Assembly: GCF_008274625.1 (NCBI RefSeq) | Contig: NZ_VTRU01000006.1 | Coordinates: 204,356 to 268,355 of the forward strand | Reading direction: 5' to 3' | Origin: Chryseobacterium panacisoli | Lineage (GTDB): Bacteria; Bacteroidota; Bacteroidia; Flavobacteriales; Weeksellaceae | Length of the DNA stretch: 64,000 nucleotides | Part shown: positions 51,439-61,139 of the stretch, piece after piece | How positions within the stretch are numbered: position 1 is the stretch's first letter | Layout of the letters: every line of letters starts with the position of its first letter | Program-made: the position numbers and the translations under genes | Notes under the pieces: model-generated | Told to the model about the DNA's origin: nothing | What the model saw: the letters and a program-made list of their open reading frames with translations, nothing else | Database searches by the model: none

Positions 51439-51552
51439 TAAACACAAATGTACGTGCTATTGTTTCGAGCAATAGAAAAATAATGATGAAGTTCTTTATA
51501 AGTTCTACATTATGAGTTTTTATTGAGAGATACAAGTGCTGAATAAGAAAGA

Positions 51553-52671
51553 ATGAAAAATTTTGAATTGTTCTTAAGCGGATCGGGAATACCTATTTTC
51601 TATGTAAAAATAGGACTTGGTTTCGTATTCGCCTTTTTAATTACCTTTTTCTCTATTCCTACTATCGTCAAGATCTCAAGAAGGAAGAATCTGATGGATG
51701 AGCCTGGGATAAGAAGTTCGCATCTTAGAGAAATTCCTAACCTTGGCGGAATTGCCATTTTCTATTCAATTGGAATCTGTGCTTCTATTTTTGCCTATGA
51801 GCTGTTTGACCTCTACAAATTTTTATTTGCCTCGTTGATTATCCTGCTGTATGTAGGGGTAATGGATGATATTGTGGTGATGAGGGCTTATAAGAAACTT
51901 GTTGCACAAATTGTAGTGTCTTCACTCGTGGTTATTGGTTCAGATATTAGAATAAGAAGCTTATTTGGAATATTGGGTGTGTATGAACTGGAGTATTTTG
52001 TAAGTGTAGTGTTCAGTATTATCACCTTTATCATTCTGATCAATGCTTTCAACCTGATCGATGGGATAGATGGGTTGGCGGGCGGTTATTCTGTCATCTG
52101 CAGTGCTTTATTTGGAATAAGCTATTACAGATTGGGAGAATATAATTATCCGCTGGTAGTACTATCTGTGGTTATCATTGGGACGGTATTGGCTTTCCTG
52201 TATTATAATCTGTCCAACTATCGTACCCGTAAAATATTTATGGGAGATACCGGATCCATGCTGCTTGGCTTTTTACTGGCCTTTACTTCCATTTGTTTCA
52301 TAGATATTTTTATTGATAAAAACCTGGTAGATGTACCAAGGTATCACCTTCAGTCAGCTCCTGTAGTAGCTGTAGCGATCCTGATTCTTCCGATCGTAGA
52401 TACATTAAATGTAATATTTATAAGGCTTTACAATAAGAAGTCACCATTTGATGCTGACAAAAACCATATTCACCATAAGCTGTTGAAGCTAAATCTTACC
52501 CACAGAAGATCTACTTTTTATATCATTCTTTACTATCTGATGATTGTGGGAGTTGCTTATTATTTAAGACATATTGATGTCAATCTGTTATTATTGGTGA
52601 TTATTTCGTTAGGATTTTTCGGAGCTTACCTGCCAGATTTGCTATATCGATTAAGAAATAACAAAAATTAA
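51553..52671 (+). CDS. WecA/MraY-family undecaprenyl-phosphate sugar-1-phosphate transferase
   Basis: 372 residues, about eleven membrane helices. Family motifs are intact: MDEPGIRSSHLREIPNLGG (37-55), a DD pair in GVMDDIVV, NAFNLIDGIDGLAGG, FMGDTGSMLLGF and HIHHKLL. It starts surface polysaccharide or O-antigen repeat synthesis by moving a HexNAc-1-phosphate to undecaprenyl phosphate. It is WecA-like and not MraY, because no peptidoglycan genes are near and the polysaccharide export genes follow. Confidence 0.92.
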   Translation: MKNFELFLSGSGIPIFYVKIGLGFVFAFLITFFSIPTIVKISRRKNLMDEPGIRSSHLREIPNLGGIAIFYSIGICASIFAYELFDLYKFLFASLIILLYVGVMDDIVVMRAYKKLVAQIVVSSLVVIGSDIRIRSLFGILGVYELEYFVSVVFSIITFIILINAFNLIDGIDGLAGGYSVICSALFGISYYRLGEYNYPLVVLSVVIIGTVLAFLYYNLSNYRTRKIFMGDTGSMLLGFLLAFTSICFIDIFIDKNLVDVPRYHLQSAPVVAVAILILPIVDTLNVIFIRLYNKKSPFDADKNHIHHKLLKLNLTHRRSTFYIILYYLMIVGVAYYLRHIDVNLLLLVIISLGFFGAYLPDLLYRLRNNKN

Positions 52672-52682
52672 CAATTAAATAT

Positions 52683-52690
52683 TACTTTTG
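52683..52690 (+). promoter_or_regulatory. Candidate -7 element of the wza-wzc pair
   Basis: TACTTTTG matches TAnnTTTG, 16 bases before the ATG at 52707, so the export pair can be transcribed separately from the phosphoglycosyltransferase gene. Confidence 0.55.
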
Positions 52691-52706
52691 TAAACAATAT
52701 TCAAAT

Positions 52707-53591
52707 ATGATGAAGAATTTTAAATATTTATTTTTAATATTCCCTTTTTTAGTTACCTCATGTATCACAACAAAAGATGTGAGGTACTTGCAGCCAAGTG
52801 AAAGTCTTGTCATTAACGAAGAAGGTCTTATCCCGTACAATATTCCCGTGTACAGGATTACCAAAAATGACATCCTCAATCTTAATATTGTGACGACTCC
52901 CAAAGGAGATGCAGCACAGTTTTATTCCTCTTACAATACTTCCGGCGGACTTTCCGGCGGAGGGGTAACAAGTTCTGCCATATCAGGAGGTGGTAGTGTA
53001 GGAGGTGTGGTAAGTGCTAATTCTGGTGGAGGCCGAGGCGGAAATATGAATTTTTATTTTAACGGACTGAAGGTGGACTCCAATGGTGATATCAATGTGT
53101 TCGGAATAGGATATGTAAAAGCTGAAGGAAGAACTCTTGACGATATTACAAAAGAAATACAGGATAAAGTAAATGAAAATTTTCAGGAAGGTAAATCTGA
53201 AGTACGACTGAATACAGACGGTATTACCTATTATATTCTTGGTGATGTGGAAACTACAGGACTTTCAGGCGAAAAAGTGGCCCACAAGAACACGCTTACC
53301 ATTACTGAGGCATTAGCCATTAATGGTGGATTGAACAGAACTATTGATAAAAGAGAAGTCGTTATCCACAGAAAACTTCCGGAAGGAATTAAAATAGCGA
53401 AAATAGATCTTACCCGCGAAGACCTAATGAACTCTCCTTATTATTATGTGCAGAACGGAGATGAAATCTATCTGAATACAAGAGCGAAAAGCTTGAATGG
53501 ATTCGGAAAAGACCCTATCCAGACTTTAACTACAGGAGTTTCTGTAATTACTACGGCGTTATCTATTTATTTACTCCTTAAAAATCTTTAG
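52707..53591 (+). CDS. Wza-like polysaccharide export lipoprotein
   Basis: 294 residues. Lipobox LVTSC puts the lipidated Cys at 19. The Poly_export domain is split by a Gly/Ser-rich insert (about 75-115, SGGLSGGGVTSSAISGGG and more). SLBB-type segments follow (YYILGDVETTGL, TLTITEALAINGGL), with a C-terminal helix (about 275-292). It forms the outer-membrane export channel with the product of the next gene. The Gly-rich insert is unusual for Wza. The wzc gene starts 2 bases after its stop. Confidence 0.88.
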   Translation: MMKNFKYLFLIFPFLVTSCITTKDVRYLQPSESLVINEEGLIPYNIPVYRITKNDILNLNIVTTPKGDAAQFYSSYNTSGGLSGGGVTSSAISGGGSVGGVVSANSGGGRGGNMNFYFNGLKVDSNGDINVFGIGYVKAEGRTLDDITKEIQDKVNENFQEGKSEVRLNTDGITYYILGDVETTGLSGEKVAHKNTLTITEALAINGGLNRTIDKREVVIHRKLPEGIKIAKIDLTREDLMNSPYYYVQNGDEIYLNTRAKSLNGFGKDPIQTLTTGVSVITTALSIYLLLKNL

Positions 53592-53593
53592 CC

Positions 53594-56092
53594 ATGATTC
53601 CAGAAAGAGTAAACACTGCAGAGAAGAATAATTCTCAAAAAGATAAATCCGGGACATTTGCATTATTTGATTTAGAGCACTTTTTAAGAAGGATTCTTAA
53701 AAACTGGTACTGGTTTGTACTGATGTTTATCATTGGTTATGCCATAGCGTGGGTATACAGTAAATATTATGCGCAAAATATTTATGCATCAGACTTATCA
53801 TTAAGTACCTCCAGTAAAGCTTCAGAATTTCTGCCAACTCAGTCTAACCAATCTATTAACTTCATTTGGGGAGATACAGGAAATCAGGATGGGCTTTATT
53901 TGAAGAAAATGCTTTTATCCAGATCTCACAACGAATTTTTGGTGAAAGAATTGGATCTTTTTGTAAACTATTCTACCAAAGGACTTATAAAATCTACTTT
54001 CCTGGACAAAGATGATTCACCCGTTTTTCTTCAGATTGATAAAAACCACCTTCAGCAGATCAATTATCCAATTACGCTGATCCCGAAAGGCAATGGAGCG
54101 TATGAAGTGATTTTGCCTGAAGAAGGAGAATCAACCAACTTATATAACTATGAAGTAGAGGGATTCCAGGATATTAACCCTTACAGCAGGCCAGCAGATA
54201 AAACCATCAAAATTAACGAGTGGTATAATTCGCCCAACCTCAGATTCAGGCTGCTTCAAAATCCTGTTGCTACCAAAATTAAGCTGGATAATATTATTAT
54301 AAAGCTGAACTCAGTAAACCAGAGTGTAGATGAAATTGTTTCTACTACAGGAGTAGACTTTGATAAAGAAATCAGGTCTATTATGATTATTACTAAAAAA
54401 GGATACAACCTTAACAGTACAGTGAATTTTCTGAATAAATCTGTTGCAGAGCTACAGAAAAAGAGACTTGCTGATAAGAATATCGTTAACAAGAATACAG
54501 ATATCTTTTTAAAAGAAAATCTTGGGAATATCCGTAAAAAGCTTGATTCTAGCGCCAATGTGCTTAATTACTTAAAAACTTCAGAAAAACTCTATAATAT
54601 TAAAGACAGAGATGAAAAATCTCTCGAAAAAATAAAAGAACTTGAAGCGAAAAAAGCTGATATCATCAGCAAAATCAGTTCTCTGAATACTATCAAAAAC
54701 ACACTTCAGTCTCAGAATTTTGATAAGATGATCGGAACAAATGCAGCAGGTTTTGAAGATGGTGTGTTCACAGCAACGGTTTCTGAACTTAAAGCTTTAT
54801 ATATCAAAAGAGCAGAAATGGCCACTATTTATAAGCCGTCATCGGAGCCTATGAGAGAAATCAACAGGCTTATTGATGAAGCAAGAATGGGGTCATCCAA
54901 TAGTTTGAGAAGCTATTATAACAGATATTATGAAGAAATTAATAAGATAGATCGTGAAATGGCTGGTGCCAATTCTGATTTAGCGACTTATCCTGAAAAA
55001 GAAAGAAGATATCTGGATGCGGAGAGAGGCTATAATATGATTGAAGCTACTTATAACAGTCTTTTGGGCAGACAGAGTGATACCCAGATGAGAATGGCGA
55101 CCAATCAATCTGATATAACAGTCATTGACCCGGCTAAAAATTTGGGACAAAGACCAATTGGGCCTAATGTTAAATTGGCAAAAATGGGCATTATTTCAGG
55201 AATGTTGCTTCTTCCTCTATTATTTATACTGATTGGAGAAGTGTTTGACAACAAGATCCGAAATATCAAAGAACTCTTAAGTGCTACGAAAATTCCGCTT
55301 CTTGGGGTTATCGGAAATAACAACAATGAAAACATGCTTACTGTTCTTGAACAGCCAAAATCATCCGTGTCAGAAGCTTTCAGGGGAATAAGAGCCAATA
55401 TGAGATTTTTGATGGATAATGAAGATCAAAAAGGAAAGGTCATATTAATCACATCATCCATCGGAGGAGAAGGAAAAACTTATATTTCCATTAATCTGGC
55501 ATCTGTAATTGGATTAGGAGATAAGAAAACAATCCTATTGGGAATGGACCTTAGAAAGCCAAAAATCTTCGGAGACTTCAAGATTGATAATAAATATGGT
55601 ATTTCAAATTACCTGACCGGGGAAGTAGGAATTGATCAGATTGTCAACAAAACTAAAATTCCAAATCTGGATGTTGCCACTTCAGGACCTATCCCGCCCA
55701 ACCCTTCTGAGCTTTTAATGAGCCAGAGAAATATTAGATTTATAGAAGAACTGAAAGAAAAATATGATTTCATTATTATAGATTCACCACCGGTAGGATT
55801 AGTGGCAGATTCATATGAGCTTATGAAACATTCTGATGCCAATATTTATGTTGTGCGTCATGAATATACAGAAAAATATATGCTGAAAATGATTACGGAT
55901 AAGTATCATAATGATGAGATTGATAATTTGGGACTTGTTTATAATGATTATAATACTAAACAAGGCTACGGTTACGGTTATGGCTACGGATATGGCTATG
56001 GTTACGGATATTTTGATGAGGATAAAAATTATAAAGAGCCATTACTGATAAGAATCAGAAATAAAGTACAGGTATTATTTAATAAAAAATAA
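53594..56092 (+). CDS. Wzc-like chain-length determinant with BY-kinase domain and GY-repeat tail
   Basis: 832 residues. Helices near 35-55 and 530-550 enclose a Wzz-type periplasmic domain with a long coiled coil (about 300-480). The cytoplasmic BY-kinase follows: Walker A SSIGGEGKT (about 623-631), Walker A' GMDLRKPK, Walker B FIIIDSPPVG. The C-terminal tail is eight Gly-Tyr repeats followed by FDEDKNY, the cluster that is autophosphorylated to control export. In DNA the tail is eight hexamers GGNTAY (55964-56011). Confidence 0.93.
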   Translation: MIPERVNTAEKNNSQKDKSGTFALFDLEHFLRRILKNWYWFVLMFIIGYAIAWVYSKYYAQNIYASDLSLSTSSKASEFLPTQSNQSINFIWGDTGNQDGLYLKKMLLSRSHNEFLVKELDLFVNYSTKGLIKSTFLDKDDSPVFLQIDKNHLQQINYPITLIPKGNGAYEVILPEEGESTNLYNYEVEGFQDINPYSRPADKTIKINEWYNSPNLRFRLLQNPVATKIKLDNIIIKLNSVNQSVDEIVSTTGVDFDKEIRSIMIITKKGYNLNSTVNFLNKSVAELQKKRLADKNIVNKNTDIFLKENLGNIRKKLDSSANVLNYLKTSEKLYNIKDRDEKSLEKIKELEAKKADIISKISSLNTIKNTLQSQNFDKMIGTNAAGFEDGVFTATVSELKALYIKRAEMATIYKPSSEPMREINRLIDEARMGSSNSLRSYYNRYYEEINKIDREMAGANSDLATYPEKERRYLDAERGYNMIEATYNSLLGRQSDTQMRMATNQSDITVIDPAKNLGQRPIGPNVKLAKMGIISGMLLLPLLFILIGEVFDNKIRNIKELLSATKIPLLGVIGNNNNENMLTVLEQPKSSVSEAFRGIRANMRFLMDNEDQKGKVILITSSIGGEGKTYISINLASVIGLGDKKTILLGMDLRKPKIFGDFKIDNKYGISNYLTGEVGIDQIVNKTKIPNLDVATSGPIPPNPSELLMSQRNIRFIEELKEKYDFIIIDSPPVGLVADSYELMKHSDANIYVVRHEYTEKYMLKMITDKYHNDEIDNLGLVYNDYNTKQGYGYGYGYGYGYGYGYFDEDKNYKEPLLIRIRNKVQVLFNKK
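55964..56011 (+). repeat. Hexamer repeat coding the Wzc tyrosine tail
   Basis: Eight copies of GGNTAY, mixed as GGCTAC, GGTTAC, GGTTAT, GGATAT and so on. Gain or loss of a unit keeps the frame and changes the number of phosphorylatable tyrosines by one. Confidence 0.85.
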
Positions 56093-56097
56093 AGCAT

Positions 56098-56124
56098 TAA
56101 ACCCTCATTTAATGGGGGTTTTTT
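56098..56124 (+). terminator. Rho-independent terminator of the wza-wzc pair
   Basis: AAACCCTCAT pairs with ATGGGGGTTT (one G-U) around a 3-base loop, followed by a T-run, a few bases after the wzc stop. Confidence 0.85.
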
Positions 56125-56255
56125 CATATTTAATGTATTTTCATTCTATGAAAAAAAGAATATTTTTGCCACTTTGCCGTTTACTTTATAACAAATTATG
56201 TTTTTTTGTTTATTTTTAACTAAACATTAAGATTATCATTAATATAAAAATGTTT

Positions 56256-56263
56256 TATATTTG
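56256..56263 (+). promoter_or_regulatory. -7 element of the porG-uppS-bamA operon
   Basis: TATATTTG matches TAnnTTTG, 42 bases before the ATG at 56306. It includes the TTG of a longer reading, which is therefore not a start codon. Confidence 0.6.
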
Positions 56264-56305
56264 CAAAAATTAAATTTTAAAATAACCATAAATCCATATT
56301 CTTTT

Positions 56306-57196
56306 ATGAATAAAAAATTATTGTTTAGCTTCCTTGCCTTCCTTGGAGTGGTAAGTGTTAAAGCACAAAGAAACGAATTGGGAGTTCGTCTAGGTATGAG
56401 TAACCTAGTGGGAGATGTAGGAAGGACAAATTATATTTTACAGAAGCCGTTGGATTTAAACAGAGTGTCAGATTGGGGCATCCCATTTTATGGAGGTTTG
56501 TTATATAGATTTAATTTTAACCCGCATCAGACCGTTAGATTGGATTTAGGATACAACCAGATTCAGTTTAGTGATAAAGCTGCGAAAGAAGATTACAGAA
56601 GAAATAGAAACTCATACGGAAAAAATAACGTGTATGAGGCGAGTTTAATGTTTGAGTATAACTTTTTCCCGGTAAATAATGAGCAGATCAGCATGCTAAG
56701 CCCTTATATCTTCGGAGGTGTTGGTGCTTTGATGTTTGATGCTCCTAAAGCAAATCTCGTGAATGATTTCAGAAGAGATGCAGATGGGGTGGCGCAGGCT
56801 CCGATCAATGAATTGGACTTTACCACGAAAACAGAATATTCACTAGGGAAAAAAGTAACGATGCATATTCCTTTCGGGGTTGGTTTGAAGTATAAATTCA
56901 ACCACTCTTGGGCAATATTTGCTGAAGCTACATTCAGATATACATTGACGGATCAGTTGGATCATAGCAAGATTCTTTCCGAAGATGTAAAAACTTCTTT
57001 TAATGCTGATATTCTGGACCCTGCAACAGGTGGTTCATTATTGCAGTCAGGAAATTATTATGCGGTTTCTAAAGAAAGAGAAGCAGAATTTATTAATAAG
57101 AGAAATATTGGAGATAGCAGATCTAAAGACTGGATGAATACATTTAGCTTAGGACTCACCTATTCGTTTGGAAGACCTCCATGTTATTGTGAATAA
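56306..57196 (+). CDS. porG: PorG/DUF6089-like outer membrane beta-barrel protein of type IX secretion
   Basis: 296 residues from the ATG at 56306, which gives a proper signal peptide (MNKKLLFSFLAFLGVVSVKA). The barrel shows RNELGVRLGMSNLVGDVGR at its start, the pattern of DUF6089 proteins, then repeated strands (YRFNFNPHQTVRLDLGYNQI, IPFGVGLKYKFNHSWAIFAE) and ends YSFGRPPCYC. DUF6089 is the PorG family, an outer-membrane part of the type IX machinery. The order with uppS and bamA downstream supports this. The last residues include an unusual Cys pair (CYC). Confidence 0.8.
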   Translation: MNKKLLFSFLAFLGVVSVKAQRNELGVRLGMSNLVGDVGRTNYILQKPLDLNRVSDWGIPFYGGLLYRFNFNPHQTVRLDLGYNQIQFSDKAAKEDYRRNRNSYGKNNVYEASLMFEYNFFPVNNEQISMLSPYIFGGVGALMFDAPKANLVNDFRRDADGVAQAPINELDFTTKTEYSLGKKVTMHIPFGVGLKYKFNHSWAIFAEATFRYTLTDQLDHSKILSEDVKTSFNADILDPATGGSLLQSGNYYAVSKEREAEFINKRNIGDSRSKDWMNTFSLGLTYSFGRPPCYCE

Positions 57197-57197
57197 T

Positions 57198-57947
57198 ATG
57201 TCGTTGATTAAAGAAAAAATAAATTCTGAGAATTTACCAAAGCACGTAGCCATCATTATGGATGGTAATGGAAGATGGGCAAAATCTCGTGGCGAAGAAA
57301 GAACTTTCGGTCACAAAAATGCCATTAATGCAGTAAGAAATGCTATTAATGCCTGTAATGAGATTAATATCCCTTACTTAACACTTTATACATTCTCTTC
57401 AGAAAATTGGAGCCGTCCAACCGAAGAAGTGAATACCCTTATGAATCTGTTGGTAGAAACATTACTGCTTGAAGCAGAAGAAATCTTCAGCAAGGGATTG
57501 AGAATGCATGTGATAGGGAACCTTGAAAAACTGCCCCCATTAGTAAAAGAGCAGTTAGAACGTGTGGTAGAGCTCACAAAAGAAAACACAAAAGGAAACC
57601 TTGTATTGGCTATAAGCTATGGCTCACAAAATGAAATACTGGAAGCCGTTAAAAATATAAGTTCTGATGTAAAAGAAGGAAAAGTAGAGATAGAAAATAT
57701 TAATGAAAGTTTATTTGAAAGCTATCTTTATACAAAAGATTTTCCTCCTGTAGACTTACTGATCAGGACCAGCGGTGAAATAAGAATAAGTAATTTCCTG
57801 CTTTGGCAGATCGCTTATGCAGAACTACAGTTTTTAAATGTTCTGTGGCCGGATTTTACCAAAGATATTTTCTTTCAATGTATTGTAGATTATCAAAACA
57901 AGGAAAGAAGATACGGGTTAACCGGTGAGCAAGTAAAAGGCCAATAA
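57198..57947 (+). CDS. uppS: Isoprenyl transferase (undecaprenyl diphosphate synthase)
   Basis: 249 residues from the ATG at 57198, one base after the previous stop. IIMDGNGRWAKSRG has the catalytic Asp at 22; LYTFSSENWSRP and DLLIRTSGEIRISNFLLWQ complete the family set. It makes the C55 lipid carrier for peptidoglycan and surface polysaccharides. It is cotranscribed with porG and bamA. Confidence 0.96.
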   Translation: MSLIKEKINSENLPKHVAIIMDGNGRWAKSRGEERTFGHKNAINAVRNAINACNEINIPYLTLYTFSSENWSRPTEEVNTLMNLLVETLLLEAEEIFSKGLRMHVIGNLEKLPPLVKEQLERVVELTKENTKGNLVLAISYGSQNEILEAVKNISSDVKEGKVEIENINESLFESYLYTKDFPPVDLLIRTSGEIRISNFLLWQIAYAELQFLNVLWPDFTKDIFFQCIVDYQNKERRYGLTGEQVKGQ

Positions 57948-57974
57948 AATTTAAGAAAAGAAAGACTCGATAAA

Positions 57975-60509
57975 ATGAAGTTTAGACTATTACCCATCAT
58001 TATGTTTGCTGCTTCTGCACATTTTTATGGACAAGTAACTCCACAAGACAGCACAAAAGTAAATAATGCTGTTCATGCAGAAAATGAGGCAGGCACTTAT
58101 ACACTTAAAGACATCGTTGTAGATGGGGTAAAAAAATATACACCAGCTCAGATCTTAAGATTTACAGGTCTTACTAAAGGAGAAAGCGTAGACATTCCAG
58201 GACAGAAAATCAGCAATGCTGTTAAAAAACTTTGGGATACTCAATCTTTTTCTGAAGTGGAGGTTTACGTTCAAAGCATTGAAGGACAGACAATCGTTCT
58301 GAAATTTCACCTGCAGGATCTGAAAGAACTTGGAGAAGTGAAATTCGCAGGAAAAGGAATTGGTAAATCTAAAAGTGAAAAGCTGGCAAAGGATAACAAC
58401 CTTAAGCCAGGAACCAAGATTACTCAAAACTTAGTTTCTAGCCTTAAAACAAATGTCCCTAAAGATTATATTAAAAAAGGTTTTGCAGATGCCAAAATCA
58501 GCATTCAGGATAAAGTAAACGCAGGAGATCCTGCTTTAGTAGACTGGACGATCAATGTAGAAAAGGGAAAAAGAATTAAGATTGATCATATTGAATTTGA
58601 AGGAAACGAGAATGTAACCGATAGAAAGCTTAGAAATAAGGCCTTCAAAGAAACAAAACAAAAGCGTTTCGGTATTGGTGGTATTTTGAAATCCTCAAAA
58701 TTCATTGAAGATAAATATCAGGAAGATAAGCAAGGGCTTATCAGTTATTATAACTCCCTGGGATATAGAGATGCAAAAATCGTTTCTGATTCTGTGTGGA
58801 GAAATAAAAGAAATAACTACGAAATCAATGTAAAACTAAATGAGGGTAAAAAATATTATATCGGGGACGTTACGTTCACGGGGAATACGGTTTACGCTAC
58901 AGAATATTTACAGAGATTATTAGGATATAAAAAAGGAGATATTTACGATGCAGTAGGATTCAACAAAAAAGTTGGAGAAGATGGAGGTAAAGAAGATGAT
59001 TCAGATATCAAATCTGTTTATATGAACAACGGTTACCTTTTCTCCAATGTTACACCTGTTGAAAAATCAGTATCAGGAGATGCCGTAAACCTTGAGGTTA
59101 GAATTAATGAAGGTGAGCAGGCTACCTGGAATAAAGTAACATGGCAGGGGAATACTACAACCCATGACCACGTAATTCTTAGAGCCCTGAGAACAAAACC
59201 GGGAGAGCTATTTAAGAAAACAGAAATTAAAAGAACATATTTCGATTTAGCAGGGATGTCATTCTTTGACCCTCAGCAGATCGGACAGGACATTCAACCC
59301 AATCAGGTAGATAATACGGTTGATATTAACTGGAAGCTTGTAGAAAAAGGATCTTCTCAGGTACAGCTGCAGGCAGGTTACGGTGGTAACAGCTTCATTG
59401 GTACTTTAGGATTAACTTTTAATAACTTCTCATTAAAGAACTTCCTTAAATTTAAAGACTTCAAGCCAGTGCCTCAGGGAGACGGACAAACGTTCTCTAT
59501 TCAGGTGCAGGCAGGACAGTACTTCCAGAATTATGGGGTATCATTTACAGAACCATGGTTATTTGGTACAAGAGCAACAGCCCTTTCTGTAAGTTTGAAC
59601 AACTCCAGAGTAAGATATACGGATCAATATGGAGCAGCTCAGAAGCTTAATATCTTCTCCGCTTCAGCTGGTTTAAACAGACTATTGAACTGGCCGGATG
59701 ATTATTTTTCTCTGTATACAGGATTACAGTTCCAGAAGTATGACTTCAATAACTATCCTTTCCAGTTTGGAAATACTACAGAGAGTTATGGTTCAGCTAA
59801 TAACTTCAGTGTCAACTTAGGCCTGAGCAGAAACTCTGCAGGTATCGATCCAATCTTCCCGACAATGGGATCCAATATTGAGCTTTCAGCAAAACTGACA
59901 CCTCCATACTCATTGTTTAAAAAGAAAGATTATTCCACAATGTCAGCTATTGACAAGTATAAGTGGATGGAATTCTATAAGATCAAATTCAAGGCAGATG
60001 TATACAATGAAATTGTTGGAAAGCTTGTCTTAAGATCTTCTGCAGAAATGGGATTCATGGACGGGTATAACAGTAAACTGGGAGCTCCGCCATTTGAAAG
60101 ATTCTATATGGGAGGTACAGGTCTTTTCGGAGGTAGATATGACGGTAGAGAATTGATTCCTTTAAGAGGATATGAAAATGCCAGTACAGAAGGGGGCCAG
60201 GCAGATGATATTACACAGACAGGTGGTGGTACAATCTATAACAGATTTACTTTGGAACTGAGATACCCGATCTCAATGAGCCAGACTGCGAAAATCTATG
60301 CACTGACATTCGCTGAAGGTGGTAACGTGTGGAACTCATGGAGTTCTTACAGCCCATTCCAATTGAAAAGATCAGTCGGAATCGGAGTAAGAGTTTATAT
60401 GGGAGCATTTGGATTGATCGGATTCGACTTCGCACTAGGTCTTGATAAGACATTATCAGGAGATAAGTCCGGATGGAGAAACCACTTCTTGATGAACCAA
60501 ACATTATAA
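57975..60509 (+). CDS. bamA: Outer membrane assembly factor BamA
   Basis: 844 residues. Signal peptide 1-19, POTRA repeats over about 35-430 (KDIVVDGVKKYTPAQIL, IDHIEFEGNENVTDRKLR, IGDVTFTGNTVYATEYL), then a 16-strand barrel with the conserved GGTGLFGGRYDGRELIPLRGY (the RGF-type L6 loop, RGY here). It folds beta-barrel proteins into the outer membrane. It is placed before two ompH/skp chaperone genes, a common arrangement. Confidence 0.96.
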   Translation: MKFRLLPIIMFAASAHFYGQVTPQDSTKVNNAVHAENEAGTYTLKDIVVDGVKKYTPAQILRFTGLTKGESVDIPGQKISNAVKKLWDTQSFSEVEVYVQSIEGQTIVLKFHLQDLKELGEVKFAGKGIGKSKSEKLAKDNNLKPGTKITQNLVSSLKTNVPKDYIKKGFADAKISIQDKVNAGDPALVDWTINVEKGKRIKIDHIEFEGNENVTDRKLRNKAFKETKQKRFGIGGILKSSKFIEDKYQEDKQGLISYYNSLGYRDAKIVSDSVWRNKRNNYEINVKLNEGKKYYIGDVTFTGNTVYATEYLQRLLGYKKGDIYDAVGFNKKVGEDGGKEDDSDIKSVYMNNGYLFSNVTPVEKSVSGDAVNLEVRINEGEQATWNKVTWQGNTTTHDHVILRALRTKPGELFKKTEIKRTYFDLAGMSFFDPQQIGQDIQPNQVDNTVDINWKLVEKGSSQVQLQAGYGGNSFIGTLGLTFNNFSLKNFLKFKDFKPVPQGDGQTFSIQVQAGQYFQNYGVSFTEPWLFGTRATALSVSLNNSRVRYTDQYGAAQKLNIFSASAGLNRLLNWPDDYFSLYTGLQFQKYDFNNYPFQFGNTTESYGSANNFSVNLGLSRNSAGIDPIFPTMGSNIELSAKLTPPYSLFKKKDYSTMSAIDKYKWMEFYKIKFKADVYNEIVGKLVLRSSAEMGFMDGYNSKLGAPPFERFYMGGTGLFGGRYDGRELIPLRGYENASTEGGQADDITQTGGGTIYNRFTLELRYPISMSQTAKIYALTFAEGGNVWNSWSSYSPFQLKRSVGIGVRVYMGAFGLIGFDFALGLDKTLSGDKSGWRNHFLMNQTL

Positions 60510-60517
60510 TTACAAAT

Positions 60518-61072
60518 ATGAAGCACTTTAAAATAATTTTCACGTTCGCATTACTATTGCTTTTTGGATTCAGCAATGCCCAGAAAATAGGAGTAGTGGA
60601 TACCAACGAAATTTTAAATAAATTACCTCAGTATAAAGAAGCTGAAGCAAGACTGAATTCTCAGATCGATACCTGGGAGTCAGAACTTCAAAGCCTTCAA
60701 TCTGAATATGAAAGAAAAAAAGCTGCTTTTGAAAGTGAAAAAGTATTATTGATAGGTGATCAGCTTAAATTGAGAGAAAAAGAAGTTGTAGACCTAGATA
60801 AAAATATTAAAACGACTACTAGCTTACGTTTTGGAGCTAACGGTGAAATTACAAAACTGAGAACAAACCTTGTTTTGCCTTTTCAGGACCAGATCTGGGG
60901 AGCCATCAAAACAATGTCCGAAAAAAATGGATTGGGCATAGTTCTTGATAAAAGCAATAACATTAGTGTTATTTTCCTTCAGTCAAAATATGATTACACC
61001 GAGAAAGTATTGTCTGTTTTGTTGAAAGGAACAGATAAGAAGGAAAAAACAAATAGCAAAGGCAAAAAATAA
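60518..61072 (+). CDS. OmpH/Skp family periplasmic chaperone (first of two)
   Basis: 184 residues from the ATG at 60518, 8 bases after the bamA stop (a longer frame from 60473 lies inside bamA). Signal peptide MKHFKIIFTFALLLLFGFSNA. KIGVVDTNEILNKLPQYKEAEARL and the long coiled coil fit the Skp/OmpH prefoldin-like fold. It carries unfolded outer-membrane proteins to BamA. It has a basic, Lys-rich tail. Confidence 0.88.
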   Translation: MKHFKIIFTFALLLLFGFSNAQKIGVVDTNEILNKLPQYKEAEARLNSQIDTWESELQSLQSEYERKKAAFESEKVLLIGDQLKLREKEVVDLDKNIKTTTSLRFGANGEITKLRTNLVLPFQDQIWGAIKTMSEKNGLGIVLDKSNNISVIFLQSKYDYTEKVLSVLLKGTDKKEKTNSKGKK

Positions 61073-61139
61073 GTTTTAAAAATTAACTTTTGCTATATTT
61101 TAAAATCTAAAAACAAATTAAATTATTTATTTACCAGTT

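Noticed and set aside
51457..51475. Hairpin CTATTG/CAATAG after the GT2 gene as terminator
   Set aside because: It is 6 bp and followed by A, not T, on the plus strand; there is no minus-strand gene to serve.
55964..56011. Possible CRISPR-like repeat
   Set aside because: It is a contiguous coding hexamer repeat with no spacers and no cas genes near.
56261..56305. TTG start adding 15 residues to the PorG-like protein
   Set aside because: It overlaps the -7 element TATATTTG and would bury the signal peptide; the ATG at 56306 gives a normal one.
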